Shown here: positions 1-13,036 of the stretch, piece by piece
How the letters are laid out: each line of letters starts with the position of its first letter
How positions within the stretch are numbered: the stretch's first letter is position 1
NCBI GenBank assembly: GCA_024036415.1
Contig: JAMWET010003072.1
Location: 102,001-166,000, forward strand
Length of the DNA: 64,000 nucleotides
Source: Prochilodus magdalenae
Lineage: Eukaryota > Chordata > Actinopteri > Characiformes > Prochilodontidae
Reading direction: 5' to 3'
Notes under the pieces: model-generated
Databases searched by the model: none
Told to the model about the DNA's origin: nothing
Seen by the model: only the letters and a program-made list of their open reading frames with translations
Program-made: the position numbers and the translations under genes

Positions 1-2224
1 GAGAGATTAAGCAAGGATCGGGGTGAGAATGGGCGCTGTAAGCCTGTTCGTTCGCCTGACCCGTGGCTTAAGCTAAAGGTCGAGCCTATGAGGATTATCC
101 CAGGGATATTGTGCCGTGATCAAAACGGTTTATTTTCTGCCTTTTTCCACATACAGGTCAAAAGCCAGAACAGGCTGCTGGACCATACAAGAGCAAAGCC
201 TAATCCCCACTATGTGGCTTTCAGGCTGCAAAAAGTTCTCTCTTTTATTTTTGGGTGTACTAGTTTTCAGTCTATGGAGATTGGAGACACTATGAAATTG
301 CAGTTTATGGGTTATTGCAAAATAAGGTTACCAAACCTGGAGTGCAACTGGACCTTAAGACATCAACTCATCAAGCAGTCAGCAAGCACTTCATCAGCTG
401 CATCTGGCTTTTAAAGCAGGGAAAATGCGATTTCCACTTTAGCAGATCTTCTACCGAGAAACACGCAGCATATATCGACTAGTGTGTTTTCATCGAAAGG
501 CCACTGCTCTCAGAAGCTTCCTGTAAGTGAAAGCGCTCATCTAAATAGAATCAGGTACGTTCTTTTCACCCTCCAGCTTCTAGAAGACATCTATAAAACC
601 TAAAAGAAAGGCTGGATGGGAAAGTTTTATGGCTTTGGAAACCGGGAGGGGAAAAAAGCTCAACCTCTCACTGCCAAAGTGAGTAGAATGTATGGATCAC
701 TGCCCTTTTCTTTTCTTGGTCAGTGCCCAGTCACAGATGATGCCAGGTGTTAGAGTGAGACAGCATTCAGGTTACACTCTTGCCAATCATCTAAAATGCC
801 AGGATGCTTTTACGTAACTCCCTCTCAAGCCATCCACTTTGTTTCCAGTATTCTCTTTCCTCAGCTCCAACATCAGAATCAGCTGATCAGCTATTTGTTA
901 TAAGCTGAGTCGAGACCATAGTCGGATACACAGGCACTCATTCATATCAGTGTTGTAAACTCACATACAGACCCACTTCTTTATCATGGCTTATCGTAGT
1001 AGCACTAAATCAATGGCACCGTGTCTAACACCTGAGGATCGTTCCTCTGTCAGTATACCAGCAATGACCTACATGCTTGGGTGGCCATGTCTATCAATGT
1101 AACCGTTCCCTCTGATTAGAAAATCCAGTGTTATCACTGGCATATGTCAGGAGCAACTGTTACTCATTATTAGCTTTCACACAATCTGTCGCAATGGGCT
1201 CTGGTGTATGCACAACTCTTCTGCGCATTCTGGGTTTTGGCAACCTTAGACTTCTCAAACTCAGCGGATCATATGGTTCTCCTGCTTTGTCTGTCATCAA
1301 CCTGCAAAATGCTTCAGGAGCTGTCTTAATCTTAGGCAACTCAGAAGCAGATGCATGACACGAGGTATGTGGACGAAACTATTGGCTTTCAGCTGTCTAC
1401 ATGCTAGTGCCTTTCAGGCCGTGCACATAGTTCTTGCAGAGCTGTTCCTACTTATGAGAAAACAGCATCCCATCCAAAAGAGATGATGTAACGTGGGCCT
1501 ACGTTACAATACTGTACTGATACTAAGTCACAATGTGATGTTAGTGTTTTTATATCACTGCATGCTAAATACTGTGATAACATACACCAACAGAATTTGG
1601 TTTATTATTTATAAAGGGGCAAAAAAGACTTTGTTAACATCTAATTAAATAAAGGTTTCACTCTGTTCATCTCACTTCAGCCCTTTTTGTAGTAGCTAAA
1701 TGGGACCGTCATGCAGACAGACCAACAATGTCATAAAACCCTACTTCATATTTTCTATAATAAAATATCATGTACAGGTCCAATACAGCCATACAAGGTA
1801 CCGCAATATCATGCTATATTGATTTTCTTTCCCCAATAGTATATAGTTGCAATTACTCCTATGTAATGAACAATTCTGAGGCATTTGTATAGTTACATTT
1901 TCATCTGCTGACAGATATAGCACACTGATTGTCCTTGAAAGTGTTTTTCCTGCTCTAATACAGACTGAATTAGCTCATGAAGGACTGAATCAGCTGATGA
2001 CGTGACTCAAGTATACCTGTGGACTAAAGGACTAACACTGGAAAAAACTGCCATGGACTATAAGGGTTGAACCCTGCTCCTGAAGATGGCCCTGCAGTGG
2101 TCTGTCAAACATCCAGCCCAAAATGCTGGTAATCAAGGCTTGAACTACGTGTGTTAGTGTGGGAAACCATGAAAGTGGACTTCAGGAACTGGATCTGGGC
2201 CCTGCACTCACTACTGAACTTATC
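1..2224. other. Non-coding stretch, presumably part of WNK intron 1
   Basis: The minus-strand WNK exon at 3126-3833 ends in a splice donor, so the sequence below it should be intron 1. I looked for the next WNK kinase exon (the one encoding the TRKL/DRKL...QRF...LQHPNIVRFYDSW part of the N-lobe) and saw nothing like it. No frame here carries a convincing protein. A few short open frames (about 76-108 codons) have no recognisable domain. Confidence 0.5.
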
Positions 2225-2813
<589 letters not shown>

Positions 2814-3125
2814 TAGCCTGTGGCTCACTGTTACCTGCAATACAATACCTACAATACAAGCACAATCTCACTTTGTACACTAATTAAGCTCTTAGATGGA
2901 TTAAGTGGGGTGGATATGGGTCAAAGTTGAACTCGATGAACAAAGAGCATCTCTAGCAGCAGAGTGGGCCCTGTTGTAGCCTATTCACCACAGACCAGAC
3001 ATCCAGATATAATCTGGATGGTGGACCATTCAAAGTCCAGCAACAACAGAAATACCAGCAAGGCATGTGTAGTGTTTGGCTGTTCACATGGCCAGCGCAC
3101 CTAAGACTCCCTGACCTCTGCTTAC
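2814..3125. other. WNK intron 1, donor-proximal part
   Basis: Sequence between the microsatellite block and the WNK exon 1 donor (minus-strand CTGCAG|GTAAGC, with GT at 3125-3124). Nothing else is recognised in it. Confidence 0.6.
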
Positions 3126-3833
3126 CTGCAGCTCACACCATGCCACCTCCACCGTGGTCTCCGTGTCCAGGCCCTTGTAGACTGTTTTGAACGAGCCGCG
3201 TCCGATCTCCACGTTGAACTTGAGGAAGCGACCGTCCGGTGATGTTGCCACCGCCTTGGTCTCCACCTCATCCTCCTTCTCGCGCTCCCGCTCGCTCTCA
3301 CACGCCTCATCCTCCTTCCTCCTACTGTTCCTCCTGCCCTCCTCAGAGTCCGTGCTGCCGTCCTCAGGTGCCCTCGCGCTCGCCTCGCGAGGCTGGGCGT
3401 CCTGCGCGGCGCGAGGGCTAGAGTTCTGATTCGAATTCATTTCATTGGACTTCAAATTGGAGTTCGAATTCGAGTTAGAGTTTGAATTCGAGGTCGAAGT
3501 TGAATTCGAGGTCGAAGTTGAATTCGAGGTCGGAGTTGAATTCGAAGTCGAGGTGGAGGAAGAGCTCGCGAGCGGCTCGCGCTCCTTCTTCTCCTCGCAG
3601 AAGATGTTGTCGGCGGACCACGAGAGAGTTTTGCTGAGCGGGCCGGCTGCTGCGCTCTCGGTGGTGGCTTTGCTCCGCCGGTAGCCGCCGCTTCTGCGCG
3701 AACTAGCAGAGTGCCTCCGCCGCCTGGGCGGCAGGCGAGCGGGGAAGAACGAGCTCAAAGAGTCCGTCGTGTCCCGGGTCGGGGGAAACGCGGGGAAGCC
3801 GTGACCGGCCAGGTCCACCTGAGCCTGGGACAT
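3126..3833 (-). CDS. wnk4: WNK-family kinase (WNK4-like), first coding exon
   Basis: WNK kinases phosphorylate SPAK/OSR1 and so set the activity of cation-chloride cotransporters (NCC, NKCC, KCC). This exon gives 236 residues from the ATG at 3833 (A at -3) and ends in phase 0 at a strong donor. The first ~190 residues are disordered: Arg-rich at 33-55, a Ser/Thr/Asn repeat tract, then an acidic/basic stretch. The kinase domain starts near residue 204 with the glycine loop [11 protein letters not shown]. Lys216 sits in the glycine loop, as is diagnostic of WNKs, and Cys233 (in VAWCELQ) occupies the usual beta3-lysine position. The 17-residue spacing matches WNK1 K233/C250. The [11 protein letters not shown] ending fits WNK1/WNK4; WNK2/3 have TWVEV. 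The exon break after ...CELQ is the usual WNK break. WNK4 is preferred over WNK1 because the neighbour is an ARHGAP27 gene (both on human 17q21); the paralogue call is inference. Remaining exons lie outside the window. Confidence 0.85.
3430..3580 (-). repeat. Coding minisatellite in WNK exon 1 (Ser/Thr/Asn tract)
   Basis: An 18-bp unit containing GAATTC recurs in tandem on the plus strand (three near-identical copies around 3487-3545, decaying to shorter TTCGAATTCGAG-like units toward 3430). Read on the minus strand in the WNK frame it encodes a Ser-Thr/Asn-Ser low-complexity tract of about 45 residues in the disordered N-terminus. The frame stays open throughout because the unit is a multiple of three. 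Confidence 0.85.
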
Positions 3834-4660
3834 GCTGCTGGGAGATCCGCTTGGCACCACAGACTGCGCGCGTACAAGACACGTCTCGAGCTAGTCCATT
3901 TTCACAGGCAAATCAGCTCGGAGGACTCACCATCTCTGGTCGCACACAGCTGCGAAAAGAGGGGAAAACATATGAGGCTCAAGTTGGCGTCATATTCGCC
4001 AGTTTCCTGAGGCGCGAGAGTGTAACGGCTGTACCATTTAAGGTGCAGTAGCTACAACTCTACCTGGGATGCCACAGAAATGGTCACTTCTGAGGACGAA
4101 GTAACCCCGAGGAGCAACATTAGGTTTAAAATAAGATTAGCAGCAGCTAATCCACCTGTACGCAGTTTACCTGGTTTCATCGCCTCTGTGAGGGAAAAGT
4201 AAAGAGCAGTATGCCGCGACCAAACTGCACCAGGTGTGATAACAGTAGCGAGCGATTTCTCTCCTGTAACCAGCCGGACGAGTTGAAAACTCAGAAAAGG
4301 GCGTCTGCTTACCATTCGAGACCGCCAGTTATCCCAGTTTCCAGTTAAAACAGTCGGTGAGCAGCGAGCAGTTACATTATCTAGCCTCTGAGTGTCCGCT
4401 CAGTCCTGCCTTCTCTGTTGCTTTCGCGAGACTGACAGCACCGAGCCAGCGCGCGCCGGAGTGCGTGCGTGCACACCTCCCCTTGAGCGTGACACCTCTC
4501 CTGTCGTGCGTGTTGTGGGATGGACAAGACGCTACAGCTGTGGTGACCAAGCCCCCCTCTGGAGATTCACTCGGCTGCAAGTTTTCACCACCAAGCCATT
4601 AGCCGTCAAACACCAACCTATTGAAGCTCATTCCCGCCACTCAAACTGAAAAAAAAAAAA
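3834..4660 (-). promoter_or_regulatory. 5' flank/UTR of the WNK gene, GC-rich, probable promoter
   Basis: This segment lies just upstream of the WNK start codon and is richer in GC and CpG than its surroundings, especially 3834-3900 and 4380-4570. Short open frames on both strands share no domain with known proteins. On the minus strand a good donor (GAATG|GTAAGC, GT at 4312-4311) could close a non-coding first exon, but I could not fix its acceptor. The transcription start is not determined. Confidence 0.45.
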
Positions 4661-4679
4661 AAACCCACAGTCCCTATTT

Positions 4680-4985
4680 TTTATGGCTCATTAATTCGAG
4701 ATGTCAAGTCGTTAATTTGGGATGATATCTCATTATTTTCTACTACGTTATTGTAATGAGATACTTTAGGATGCCAAGTCATTATTTTGAGATGTTGAGT
4801 CATTATTCTGGAATACCACCTCATTATTTTGAGATGTTAAGTCATTGGTTTTGAGACATTAAGTCATGATTCTGAGGTACAGTTTTACTGAGATGTTCAG
4901 TAATTATTTGGAGATATCTCCTTATTTTGTGATACTGAACTGTTATTTTGAAATGCTAAATTATTTTGAGACACTGTCTAATTAT
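4680..4985. repeat. Degenerate ~21-23-bp minisatellite
   Basis: Diverged tandem copies with a consensus close to AAGTCATTATTTTGAGATGT run through this stretch. The words TCATTATTTTGAGATG, GTCATTATTCTGG, GTCATGATTCTGAGG and GTAATTATTTGGAGAT recur every ~21-24 bp. I count roughly 12-13 imperfect units. No coding frame is associated. Confidence 0.75.
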
Positions 4986-5619
4986 CTCTGATGTTATATG
5001 AATTAAGACATCAAAATAGTGAGATAGCATCTCAGAATACTGTTTCACATAATAATAAAAAAGAAGTGGCCTCCCATACCATTCAACAGCTTGGGAACTT
5101 CTGAAGGCAAAACGGGAATGGAGATCTGGAGTTGGAGCCAAATCCTGAGCTACAGGCCACCAAAGAACACCACTCTAGTGTATCCTCTAATGGATGTTTG
5201 ACCAGTCTGATGGCAAGGATGACTGATGGGAAAAAATAAAACACTTAATAGCATGAAAAGGCTCAACGGTGAAACTGGAACCTTATGGGCAGTGCCAAAA
5301 TGTTTACATTAGGCTCCCCAGCAATAAGTATTAAATATATTATCCAATGACACAACCATTTAAAAAAGGTTACCATGTACAAGCTGCATAATGAACGAGA
5401 AGGAGATAACTGATGAGGTAGGCACAACGGTGGTAGAATTGTGTCAGTGCCTTCATAAGCGGCGCACAAAAGATTTGCCCTTCATTTGTGTCCAGCCAGA
5501 CTTAAAGGTGCCATAGAATGAAAACTGTATTGACATTGGCAAATAAGGAGAGTTCTGTACATAGAACTGATGAACCCTATTAACCCCAAACACTGTTGAT
5601 CCTCCTTCAAATACTAGTC
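4986..5619. other. Intergenic, nothing recognised
   Basis: AT-rich unique-looking sequence between the minisatellite and the first SINE. Open frames are under 70 codons and show no domain. Confidence 0.5.
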
Positions 5620-5832
5620 GGTTGGTGTAGCTCAGCGGATAACACCACTGCCCGCCAAGTAGCTACCACCACACGTGGGAGACTGGGGTTTGAATCCCAG
5701 GCTGAGTGACTATGCTGTGCTACACCAATAAGAGTCCGTGGGCAAGACTCCTAACACTACACTGGCCCACCTGTAATATGATTAACCTTGTAAGTTGCTC
5801 TGGATAAGAGCGTCAGCTAAATACCGTAAATG
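5620..5832 (+). mobile_element. tRNA-derived SINE with 8-bp target-site duplication
   Basis: The head has Pol III promoter boxes: A box TAGCTCAGCGG at 5628-5638 and B box GGTTTGAATCC at 5687-5697. The body ends in the common fish SINE/LINE tail (GTAAGTTGCTCTGGATAAGAG, then TCAGCTAAATACCGTAAATG). An exact 8-bp direct repeat TACTAGTC flanks it at 5612-5619 and 5833-5840, marking the insertion. The SINE family name is not assigned. Confidence 0.9.
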
Positions 5833-6273
5833 TACTAGTCATGGATTTATCCAAAAGGCAGTCAAGGAACAGCAAAGAAAATGGTAGACAATGTGGAGAA
5901 GTCTACCATTCCAGGCTGTGAAGGTGATGTCGGGACTTTTCATACTCATATTCTATAAACCAAACCGTCAATGTGCATGGTTGATGTTCTATAACTAGTT
6001 AGCATAACTAGCTAAATAGTACAGTGACCCAGATTACTTATACAAGGGTTCATTGTATTTTACTGTCTGTGTCTATCTGGACATATTGCTTCTGTGTGAT
6101 CATCGTTATGTCTTACAGCCAATCCCAAAAAAGAGCAAACAGCTTGTTTCATTCTGGGACCAAATTATAGAAGTGTACCTGGGCATGCAAAACTGCGTCT
6201 CTGCATTTTTCACCTTGACTGAGAGCACACAGCTTCTATGTAGGCATCAGAGAACAGTTTATAATACCGAATG

Positions 6274-6583
6274 GGCTGGGGCAGTCGTGGGCTGGAGGTT
6301 AGGGAACCAGCCTTGTGACTGGCGAGGGTCACTGTTTTGATTCCCTGAACTGACAGTAACGACTGAGGTGCACTTAAGCAAGGCACTTAACCCCCAACTG
6401 CTCCCAGGCACCGTGGATAGGGCTGCCCACCGCTCCGGGTAGGTGTGCTCACTGCCCCCTAGTGTGTGTGTTCACTAGTGAGTGTGTATGTGGGTGTTTC
6501 ATTTCACGGATAGGTTAAATGTGGAAGACTTGTAAATTTCCCCACTGTGGGATCAACAAGGGATTCAAATCTTTAATCTGAAC
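6274..6583 (+). mobile_element. tRNA-derived SINE (second family)
   Basis: The 5' part resembles a tRNA gene (GGGGCAGTCGTGGGCTGGAG, then a decayed B box GTTTTGATTCC at 6334-6344). The body has the motifs GCAAGGCACTTAACCCCCAA, ACCGCTCCGGGTAGGTGTGC and TCACTGCCCCCTAGTGTG. It ends in TTTCCCCACTGTGGGATCAA, then an AAGGGATT-like tail, as in a widespread fish SINE. No target-site duplication is obvious. Confidence 0.8.
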
Positions 6584-9500
6584 CAGTACACTGTATCTTA
6601 CCTTTCAATGGACACTGCAGGTAAACAGCACTGGAGAGTTTGTTGTTTAATGGAGATCAATTATTCACTAGGAAATCTGTGTCAGTCACCCACCACTAGG
6701 ATAACCATGTTACTAATGCTTTATTAATAACCTGTCACCTGATATGTGGTCTACAGACCCGGGCTACCTGATTTAAGGCTTAATGAAGCTGCCTCTACGT
6801 CACGTTGCTCTGAGCTCTGGCCTAAAGCCAGATTTTGCTCACAAACACTAGACGTCAGCTGAGGACACCGATAAACGAAACAGTCCGAGGATCACTGAGT
6901 ACGTCAAAACATTTCATTGGAGAGACAAAGCATAATATATACCGGTCTATTTAAAACAAAGGCTCATTGCAAGGTGTACCCTGCGCAGTATGTGTTGTTT
7001 ATTGTGTTTTGATTGGCATGTCTTTTAGTTTGCCCAGAAATTAACCACAATTACACTCTGTTTTTCTAATCGTCTGCATTGTTCAATCACCGAGATGTAA
7101 ACAAAGGCCATCGGAGTGGTTTAATGTGAAACGGTACACCGTAAAGAAGCAACTCAGGTTTCTTTATAATGGTGGCTGCCACTATGGTGGTGGAACCAGG
7201 AGTCATGATGTCTAAAACACGAATACAACACTTTTATTTAGTATACAAGATGACCAGTGGACCATCATGTGTCTTTTAGTTTCTATATTCCAGAAGAAAA
7301 AAAAAACTGCCCTACAACAGGCTATTCAGAACAATGAGCGTGATTCCACGCAACTAATAATCCAATAACTGCAGAAAATCTGATTTGGTCCAACATGTTA
7401 TACACAGTCCAGTCACATTACTATGACAAACATCCAGACGAACCACTGTGTGCAGCACAGATAGCAGCTAGAGGGGCTGAAAGTGACTCAGTAAGGTCCT
7501 GGTAGTTTGTTACAGGTATCTGGAGCCATGCTGACTGTAGTGCATCCCACATGGTGGAGGATCCATAGAGAGAATGTGATGATCGAGGTTGCTTTCGAAT
7601 CTAGGGAATGAGGTGGCCAGGATAGTACTCAGAAGTCTTGATTAAGCTTTTCCAAAAATGTCGGACTCTCTAGCTGTGTGACGTGTTGCATTGTCAGGCT
7701 GGAAGATCCCTCTGTCCCAGGGAGGTCAATCAGCATGTGTAGGTGTACATGATCTACAAGGATGGATTCAGACCCAAATCAGTTGAGAGTGCCTTACACA
7801 TGGATTAGTGAGCCCAGAGAATGCCACACGTGCTACATGAAATCGGATTTCTGGGTCTTAATCCAATCTACAAAGCCTGGATCATTCTTTTTGCATGGCT
7901 ATTTGAATAATCAGATAACTGTGGTATTATTGTTATGCTCTGACTACTACGTCCCCTCAGTTTCTCAGATACTAGCTGATTTTATTATCCGTATTAACTT
8001 TCTCTGAGGTTGCTTTAGTTATAGCAACCCGTTACAAACAGTTCTGACCATAAGTTCCTAGAACGGATCATTTCACATCACACCTCTCTAAATATCTTTG
8101 TTCAAACTCTAATTAATTTAAATATCTAATTATCCAGAACATGTAAAACATCAGTGGAACTTCCCTTTAAGGCCTACAGCTATTTTGAACCAACCATGTG
8201 TCCACATAGTTCACACACACACAGGCAAACACACTTTCTATTATGAGCTCTGGCTGTACACTGCTATCTGATTAGTGGTCTTGGAGTTGTCTGTTTCAGT
8301 AGGACAATGTGGGGAGGAGCAGGAGCTTACAGGCCACTCAAACACAACATCACAGACTGCACTGCTCTGCTACATTTGGGTCTTACAGATTACAGCTGTT
8401 TGTATGCTCTGCTAGCCAGCCAACTGTAAATCAAAAATAAACTCAATTAAAGCTATTAGACTTTTTAGTTAAATCAGTTGAAGATGAGAGAGCCCACATC
8501 AGGCATTTTAATGTAGTCAAATATTCTCTAACTCATTTAGGTCTACATCTCGGTTGGCATATCGTTATTCATGTCCCCCACAAGCTAGGTCTCCTTCCAT
8601 CACACAGTGCCACAAGGCATTTCCTCCTACTGGGATCTCAGTTCTGGATGACTGAAGCATTCCAGTGGTTTGATTTTTCAGTCTCCCTTTGGGATGAATG
8701 CTTACTCAAAGCTTTTAAGTTTCTTAAGTTCTTTCAATATTTCTGGACAAATGTGTATATAAACTTGTTAGACATTTAAACTGACATGTCGTGTCCAGTT
8801 AACAGAATGATAGATTGTTTTACAGTCATTAACTTCGTATTTAAAGTTCAGTGAACTCAAAATTTAAGGTCAACCAAGTTTACTTAGCTTATTTATTATA
8901 GAGTTGCTTATTTTTAGAATTACACAGTTGTTCATTATATTGTATGATAGATTTACAGAACAGAGCGACACATAGATTGTCTCAAAGTCTCAAAATTATC
9001 ATATGTAATTTAACCCCAAAAATGTCACAGTCAAAATTTGAGAGCCCAAAAAGAGGAAATGCCCAGTGTCCACTGTGTCATGAGATCGAGTTAGTGGAGA
9101 AAGTGAGTTAAAACCTAAATTTGATATTATGTACATTACTAAAAGGTAGAACTAAAATGGAATAGGATTTATGGGTTGCATATTTATTTATTTTTCATTT
9201 TTAATGAATGTTTTATCTATTCAAATTCTGGTTGGAAACTAAGGGATTCATTTCTTTCTTCACCCAACAGGAAATTGTTTATTCAGGATTTTTTTTGCTT
9301 CAAGAAATTTGGTTAGATGCGAGCGAGCTCTCCTTCTGGTGAGGGCTTCGGGAGTTGACCTGAAGGTTTAAACTGCTAGATTAATCACATAAGCTAGAAC
9401 GAACTGTGAAACCAATCACCTTAGGATTCACTGTGAATGAGAGGAGTTTAGTGAGAACAACAGTCAAACACTCCAGGGCTTCAGAAAGCTGTGCAGTACT

Positions 9501-10979
9501 CAGATGTTAGACATGACAGGCATTGTATTTGTCCCAGTGGTGACCAGAACTGAAGGCCCAGTCACAGTTTACCAGTTAAGAGAGCATTTGATTGAACTCA
9601 GAAGTTTCCGTTAGCTCTAACAAGCTCTAATTATAATTATATTTTTTAACATAGAACTTATTTTTACAGTGAGGTGTCAGACAGTCATCGAGTCTGACTC
9701 TGACCGTATGCACATTTGTGTTGTTCTGTTGTCTCCTTTTACCGTGAGACTTACCTTCAGTTCTCCCTCCTGACTTCAATGTCATGTGTGGTGGTTGACC
9801 ACATGATGTATTTACACAACAACAGAGGGACGCAGCACTACATGATGGTCAGCATGGACTAGAGGTACACCCGTATCGAATAACACCTCTATGCCCACTT
9901 CACATGTGAATGTAACTTGTATCTTTGTATTTAGTGTAGCTGTAAATGCAACCAGCTTCTGAGAATGAACCTCGGAGGTGTGGACAAATATCCCTGCAGA
10001 GCTCTTTGGAAAACTAAAAGCAAGTCCACTGAAAAGAATGAAAGTTTGCACAAACTAAATACTGTTGAACAAAAAAAATGCTGTTCTATTCAGAAGATGA
10101 TGAAATGTCTCATAAAAATGTTTCCTTTTTTTTGCTTTGTTCATTGAAAAATTTAAATGTATTATTTCTAGTTATTATGTCCTTATTAGCTGTTTATTAC
10201 TACAAGTAAATACCAAAAAAATAAATAAATGGAAGTCTGCTGTTGTCTGCTGTATTTACTCAATTTAGAGACCAAAAAGCCGGAGCAGAAACCAATTACT
10301 TACATGAGATGATGTTCAAATAGTAGTTTGTCTCTTGTGGTTGAATGATAAATGAAAACAGATGATAAGATTAACTGCAAAACTCCCCGAAACAGTGCAA
10401 ATGGGATTACATAAACAAGATTATGACCTAGTTTTAAAAGAAACACTTAACATCAGGATATCTCCACTATAAAGCCAAACTAAGTGATTTAGCTGAGGTC
10501 TCTAACAGGGCTGATTAAACGTCTGGGCTCTATTCTGAGACGATGCGCCGGCTCACCACTGATAAAATAAAGATTTTTGGACGTCGGCTGGTTTATATCG
10601 AATCAGAGCTTTGGGGGCTCTGTTTATTATTAATCACTGCCACACATCGGCTTCTGGGGATATTTGGGATGTCTTCTCTAGAGCACCCAGGTCTAAGCAG
10701 AGGGGGACAGCAGCTACAGGTCTGTAGAGAAGACTGTTTAAGACCTTAAAGGAATAAAGACAGCTTCCTGAAAGCATTTATATACATATATAAACACAAT
10801 CTAAGAATGCGCTCTGTTCAGTGTTATAGGTAGAGACATGTTCCTGTTGTTATCGCTAATAGAGCTTGAAATGACTTCATGAAGGCAGTCATGGTTTCTG
10901 GGCCCACTAATCCATATGGATTCCTTTACAGTGGTGGTGACAGGAAAAAACTGCAACACAGTCATAGCCATTTTACTTA
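6584..10979. other. Intergenic, no gene recognised
   Basis: About 4.4 kb of AT-rich sequence with only short frames (at most 81 codons) and no recognisable domain. The block at 7390-7800 (containing ATCTGGAGCCATGCTGACTG and GTTGCATTGTCAGGCTGGAA) has the look of an old interspersed repeat, but I cannot name it. Confidence 0.4.
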
Positions 10980-11512
10980 CAGGGGTTGGACAATGAAACT
11001 GAAACACCTGTCATTTTAGTGTGGGAGGTCTCATGGCTAAATTGGACCAGCCTGGTGGCCAATCTTCATTAATTGCACATTGCACCAGTAAGAGCAGAGT
11101 GTGAAGGTTCAGTTAGCAGGTAAGAGCACAGTTCTGCTCAAAATACTGCAATGCACACAGCATTATGGGTGACATACCAGAGTTCAAAAGAGGACAAACT
11201 GTTGGTGCACGTCTTGCTGGCGCATCTGTGACCAAGACAGCAAGTCTTTGTGATGTATCAAGAGCCACGGTATCCAGGGTAATGTCAGCATACCACCAAG
11301 AAGGACGAACCTCCACCAGCATCACGTAGTGACCTGGCCACTATCCTGCAAGAAGAATGGCTTAAACTCCCTCTGACCACTGTGCAGGACGCAGTATATG
11401 TCATTCCCAAGACCAACTGACGCTGTATTGGCCGCAAAAGGAGGCCCTACACCATACTAATAAATGACTGTGGTCTAAAACCAGGTGTTTCAGTTTCATT
11501 GTCCAACCCCTG
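10980..11512 (+). mobile_element. Internally deleted Tc1/mariner-like element
   Basis: Terminal inverted repeats of about 30 bp (starting CAGGGGTTGGACAATGAAAC and ending in its complement) are flanked by TA at 10978-10979 and 11513-11514, the Tc1/mariner target site. Inside, near 11180-11320, the plus strand still encodes a Tc1-type helix-turn-helix region (residues such as GARLAGASVTKTASLCDVSR, followed by ATVSRVMSAY). The catalytic DDE region is gone, so this is a dead remnant of 533 bp. Confidence 0.9.
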
Positions 11513-11514
11513 TA

Positions 11515-13035
11515 CTATCCTAAATGTCCAGTGATTTTTATGCTCCGGTCTTCATAATGAAATGATAGTAATTCAGACAGATTTGTCTTACAGTGCACAT
11601 TTCTGTCTTATACGAATAAAAATATTTATTGTTTTAAGGCTGAAACCATCATAAGATTAATTTTGCCTGCTAAGTTTCTGTAACCAGGCAATGTATTCAT
11701 AATTCATCTTGTACAATATCTTCATCTGAATAGTTTCATATGTCTAATACCCATCACAACCACTGTGAGCAAATTCTGACTCAGTACGTTTCTCTAAAAC
11801 AGAGCAAATTTCAGATCAACACATCCTGAATGACTTTATTTCTTGCCATTAAAAACAGGTGAAGCTCCATTGCTTTAACCTGACCTGGTAGCTGTGGTGT
11901 CTAAACATCCCAGTCCAAGAGTTCACAGAAGAGAGTGCGCTGCGTGCATTGTGTGTGCATGTGTGTGCGTGCAGTGCTATGTGTGTACTGAACTCTTATC
12001 AGTGTGTGAACACATTGATCGGCTGCGAGCTGCTGGGCCTCTGTGCTTCTGCACGTGCTAATGTCACGCCCATTGCCCATGCAGCTTCTGAAGAATCGCC
12101 TTCATTTCCACCCAAGAAGCAACTGATGTAAAAAAAAAAACCCCACACACATTAAATGCAGCCCAAAGCAGAACAGCTGATGAAAACATTTAGGTCAGAC
12201 ATGGGTCATGTGGAAGAGGAACTTCTGGAGAAAAAGAGCCAGCCCTCTGCTAGCTTCCTGTCGGCTAGCTTGTTGGTTATCTCTCCACGCAGACCTAAGG
12301 CTAGCATGCCCTCCAGAAAAGTGCTAATGGTTAGCGTCCTCCTATACCGATCTCAGATCAGCTCAGATCACGTCAGCTGGCTTTGGGCAGTCTGAGATAG
12401 AGGCAGTGAGCTGAACTTATCTTTAAGGCTAATTCTGGAAACATGTGATTAGCCAGGTTCTAACAAAATGATATCTAGACAGATGTTTGTCCGCTAGCTG
12501 CACAAACTAGCATTATGTGACATATAGTGACCTGAAGTGTCCTGAAAGAAAACTGGGGACTTTCCCAGTTTGGTTGCCAAAATCATTAAATGTGCAACGT
12601 TTTTTATTTTACAGCTCCAGTTGCTTGTGGTCTGACTATGATATGTGTGGTACTGTACTAGACGATGGTGAAGGCTGATACAAATTGAATACTAACTCAA
12701 TAAAGAAACTAATAAAAGAGTAAAAATGAAAAAGAAAAGCTCTCTATGGTTATTAATATTCAACATTTTTCAGGAAAAAGAGACCTGTGGCCCAATAGCG
12801 ACACCCTAAACACCCCCTATGCTAGTTCCAGTTCTGGAGAGGCAGAGAGCTACTATCAACAAACGCCATATGTCATATATGTGTGGTGGAAAGAGTGATG
12901 CAGCTTTAAAAAAAATGGCTATTTGTAGATAGCATGGTCACCTACATCCAGGTAGATTGAATGCACACACAAATCCCTACCTGTCACCTGGTAATAGAAG
13001 TCAAGTCCCATAACCGCACCCCTGCTTTTAATCCC
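11515..13035. other. Intergenic, no gene recognised
   Basis: Open frames up to 79 codons (for example 12156-12395) show no domain and no splice context. A TG-rich patch lies at about 11950-11990. Confidence 0.4.
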
Positions 13036-13036
13036 T

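Noticed and set aside
3187..3684. Plus-strand frames opposite WNK exon 1 (60-80 codons)
   Set aside because: Antisense shadows of the coding exon and its repeat; the minus frame carries the kinase motif.
3834..3860. Starting WNK at the GTG at 3860
   Set aside because: A non-ATG start; the in-frame ATG at 3833 has A at -3 and begins [10 protein letters not shown].
5620..5832. Possible functional tRNA gene
   Set aside because: A and B boxes are present, but the sequence does not fold as a full cloverleaf, has a SINE tail and is flanked by a target-site duplication.
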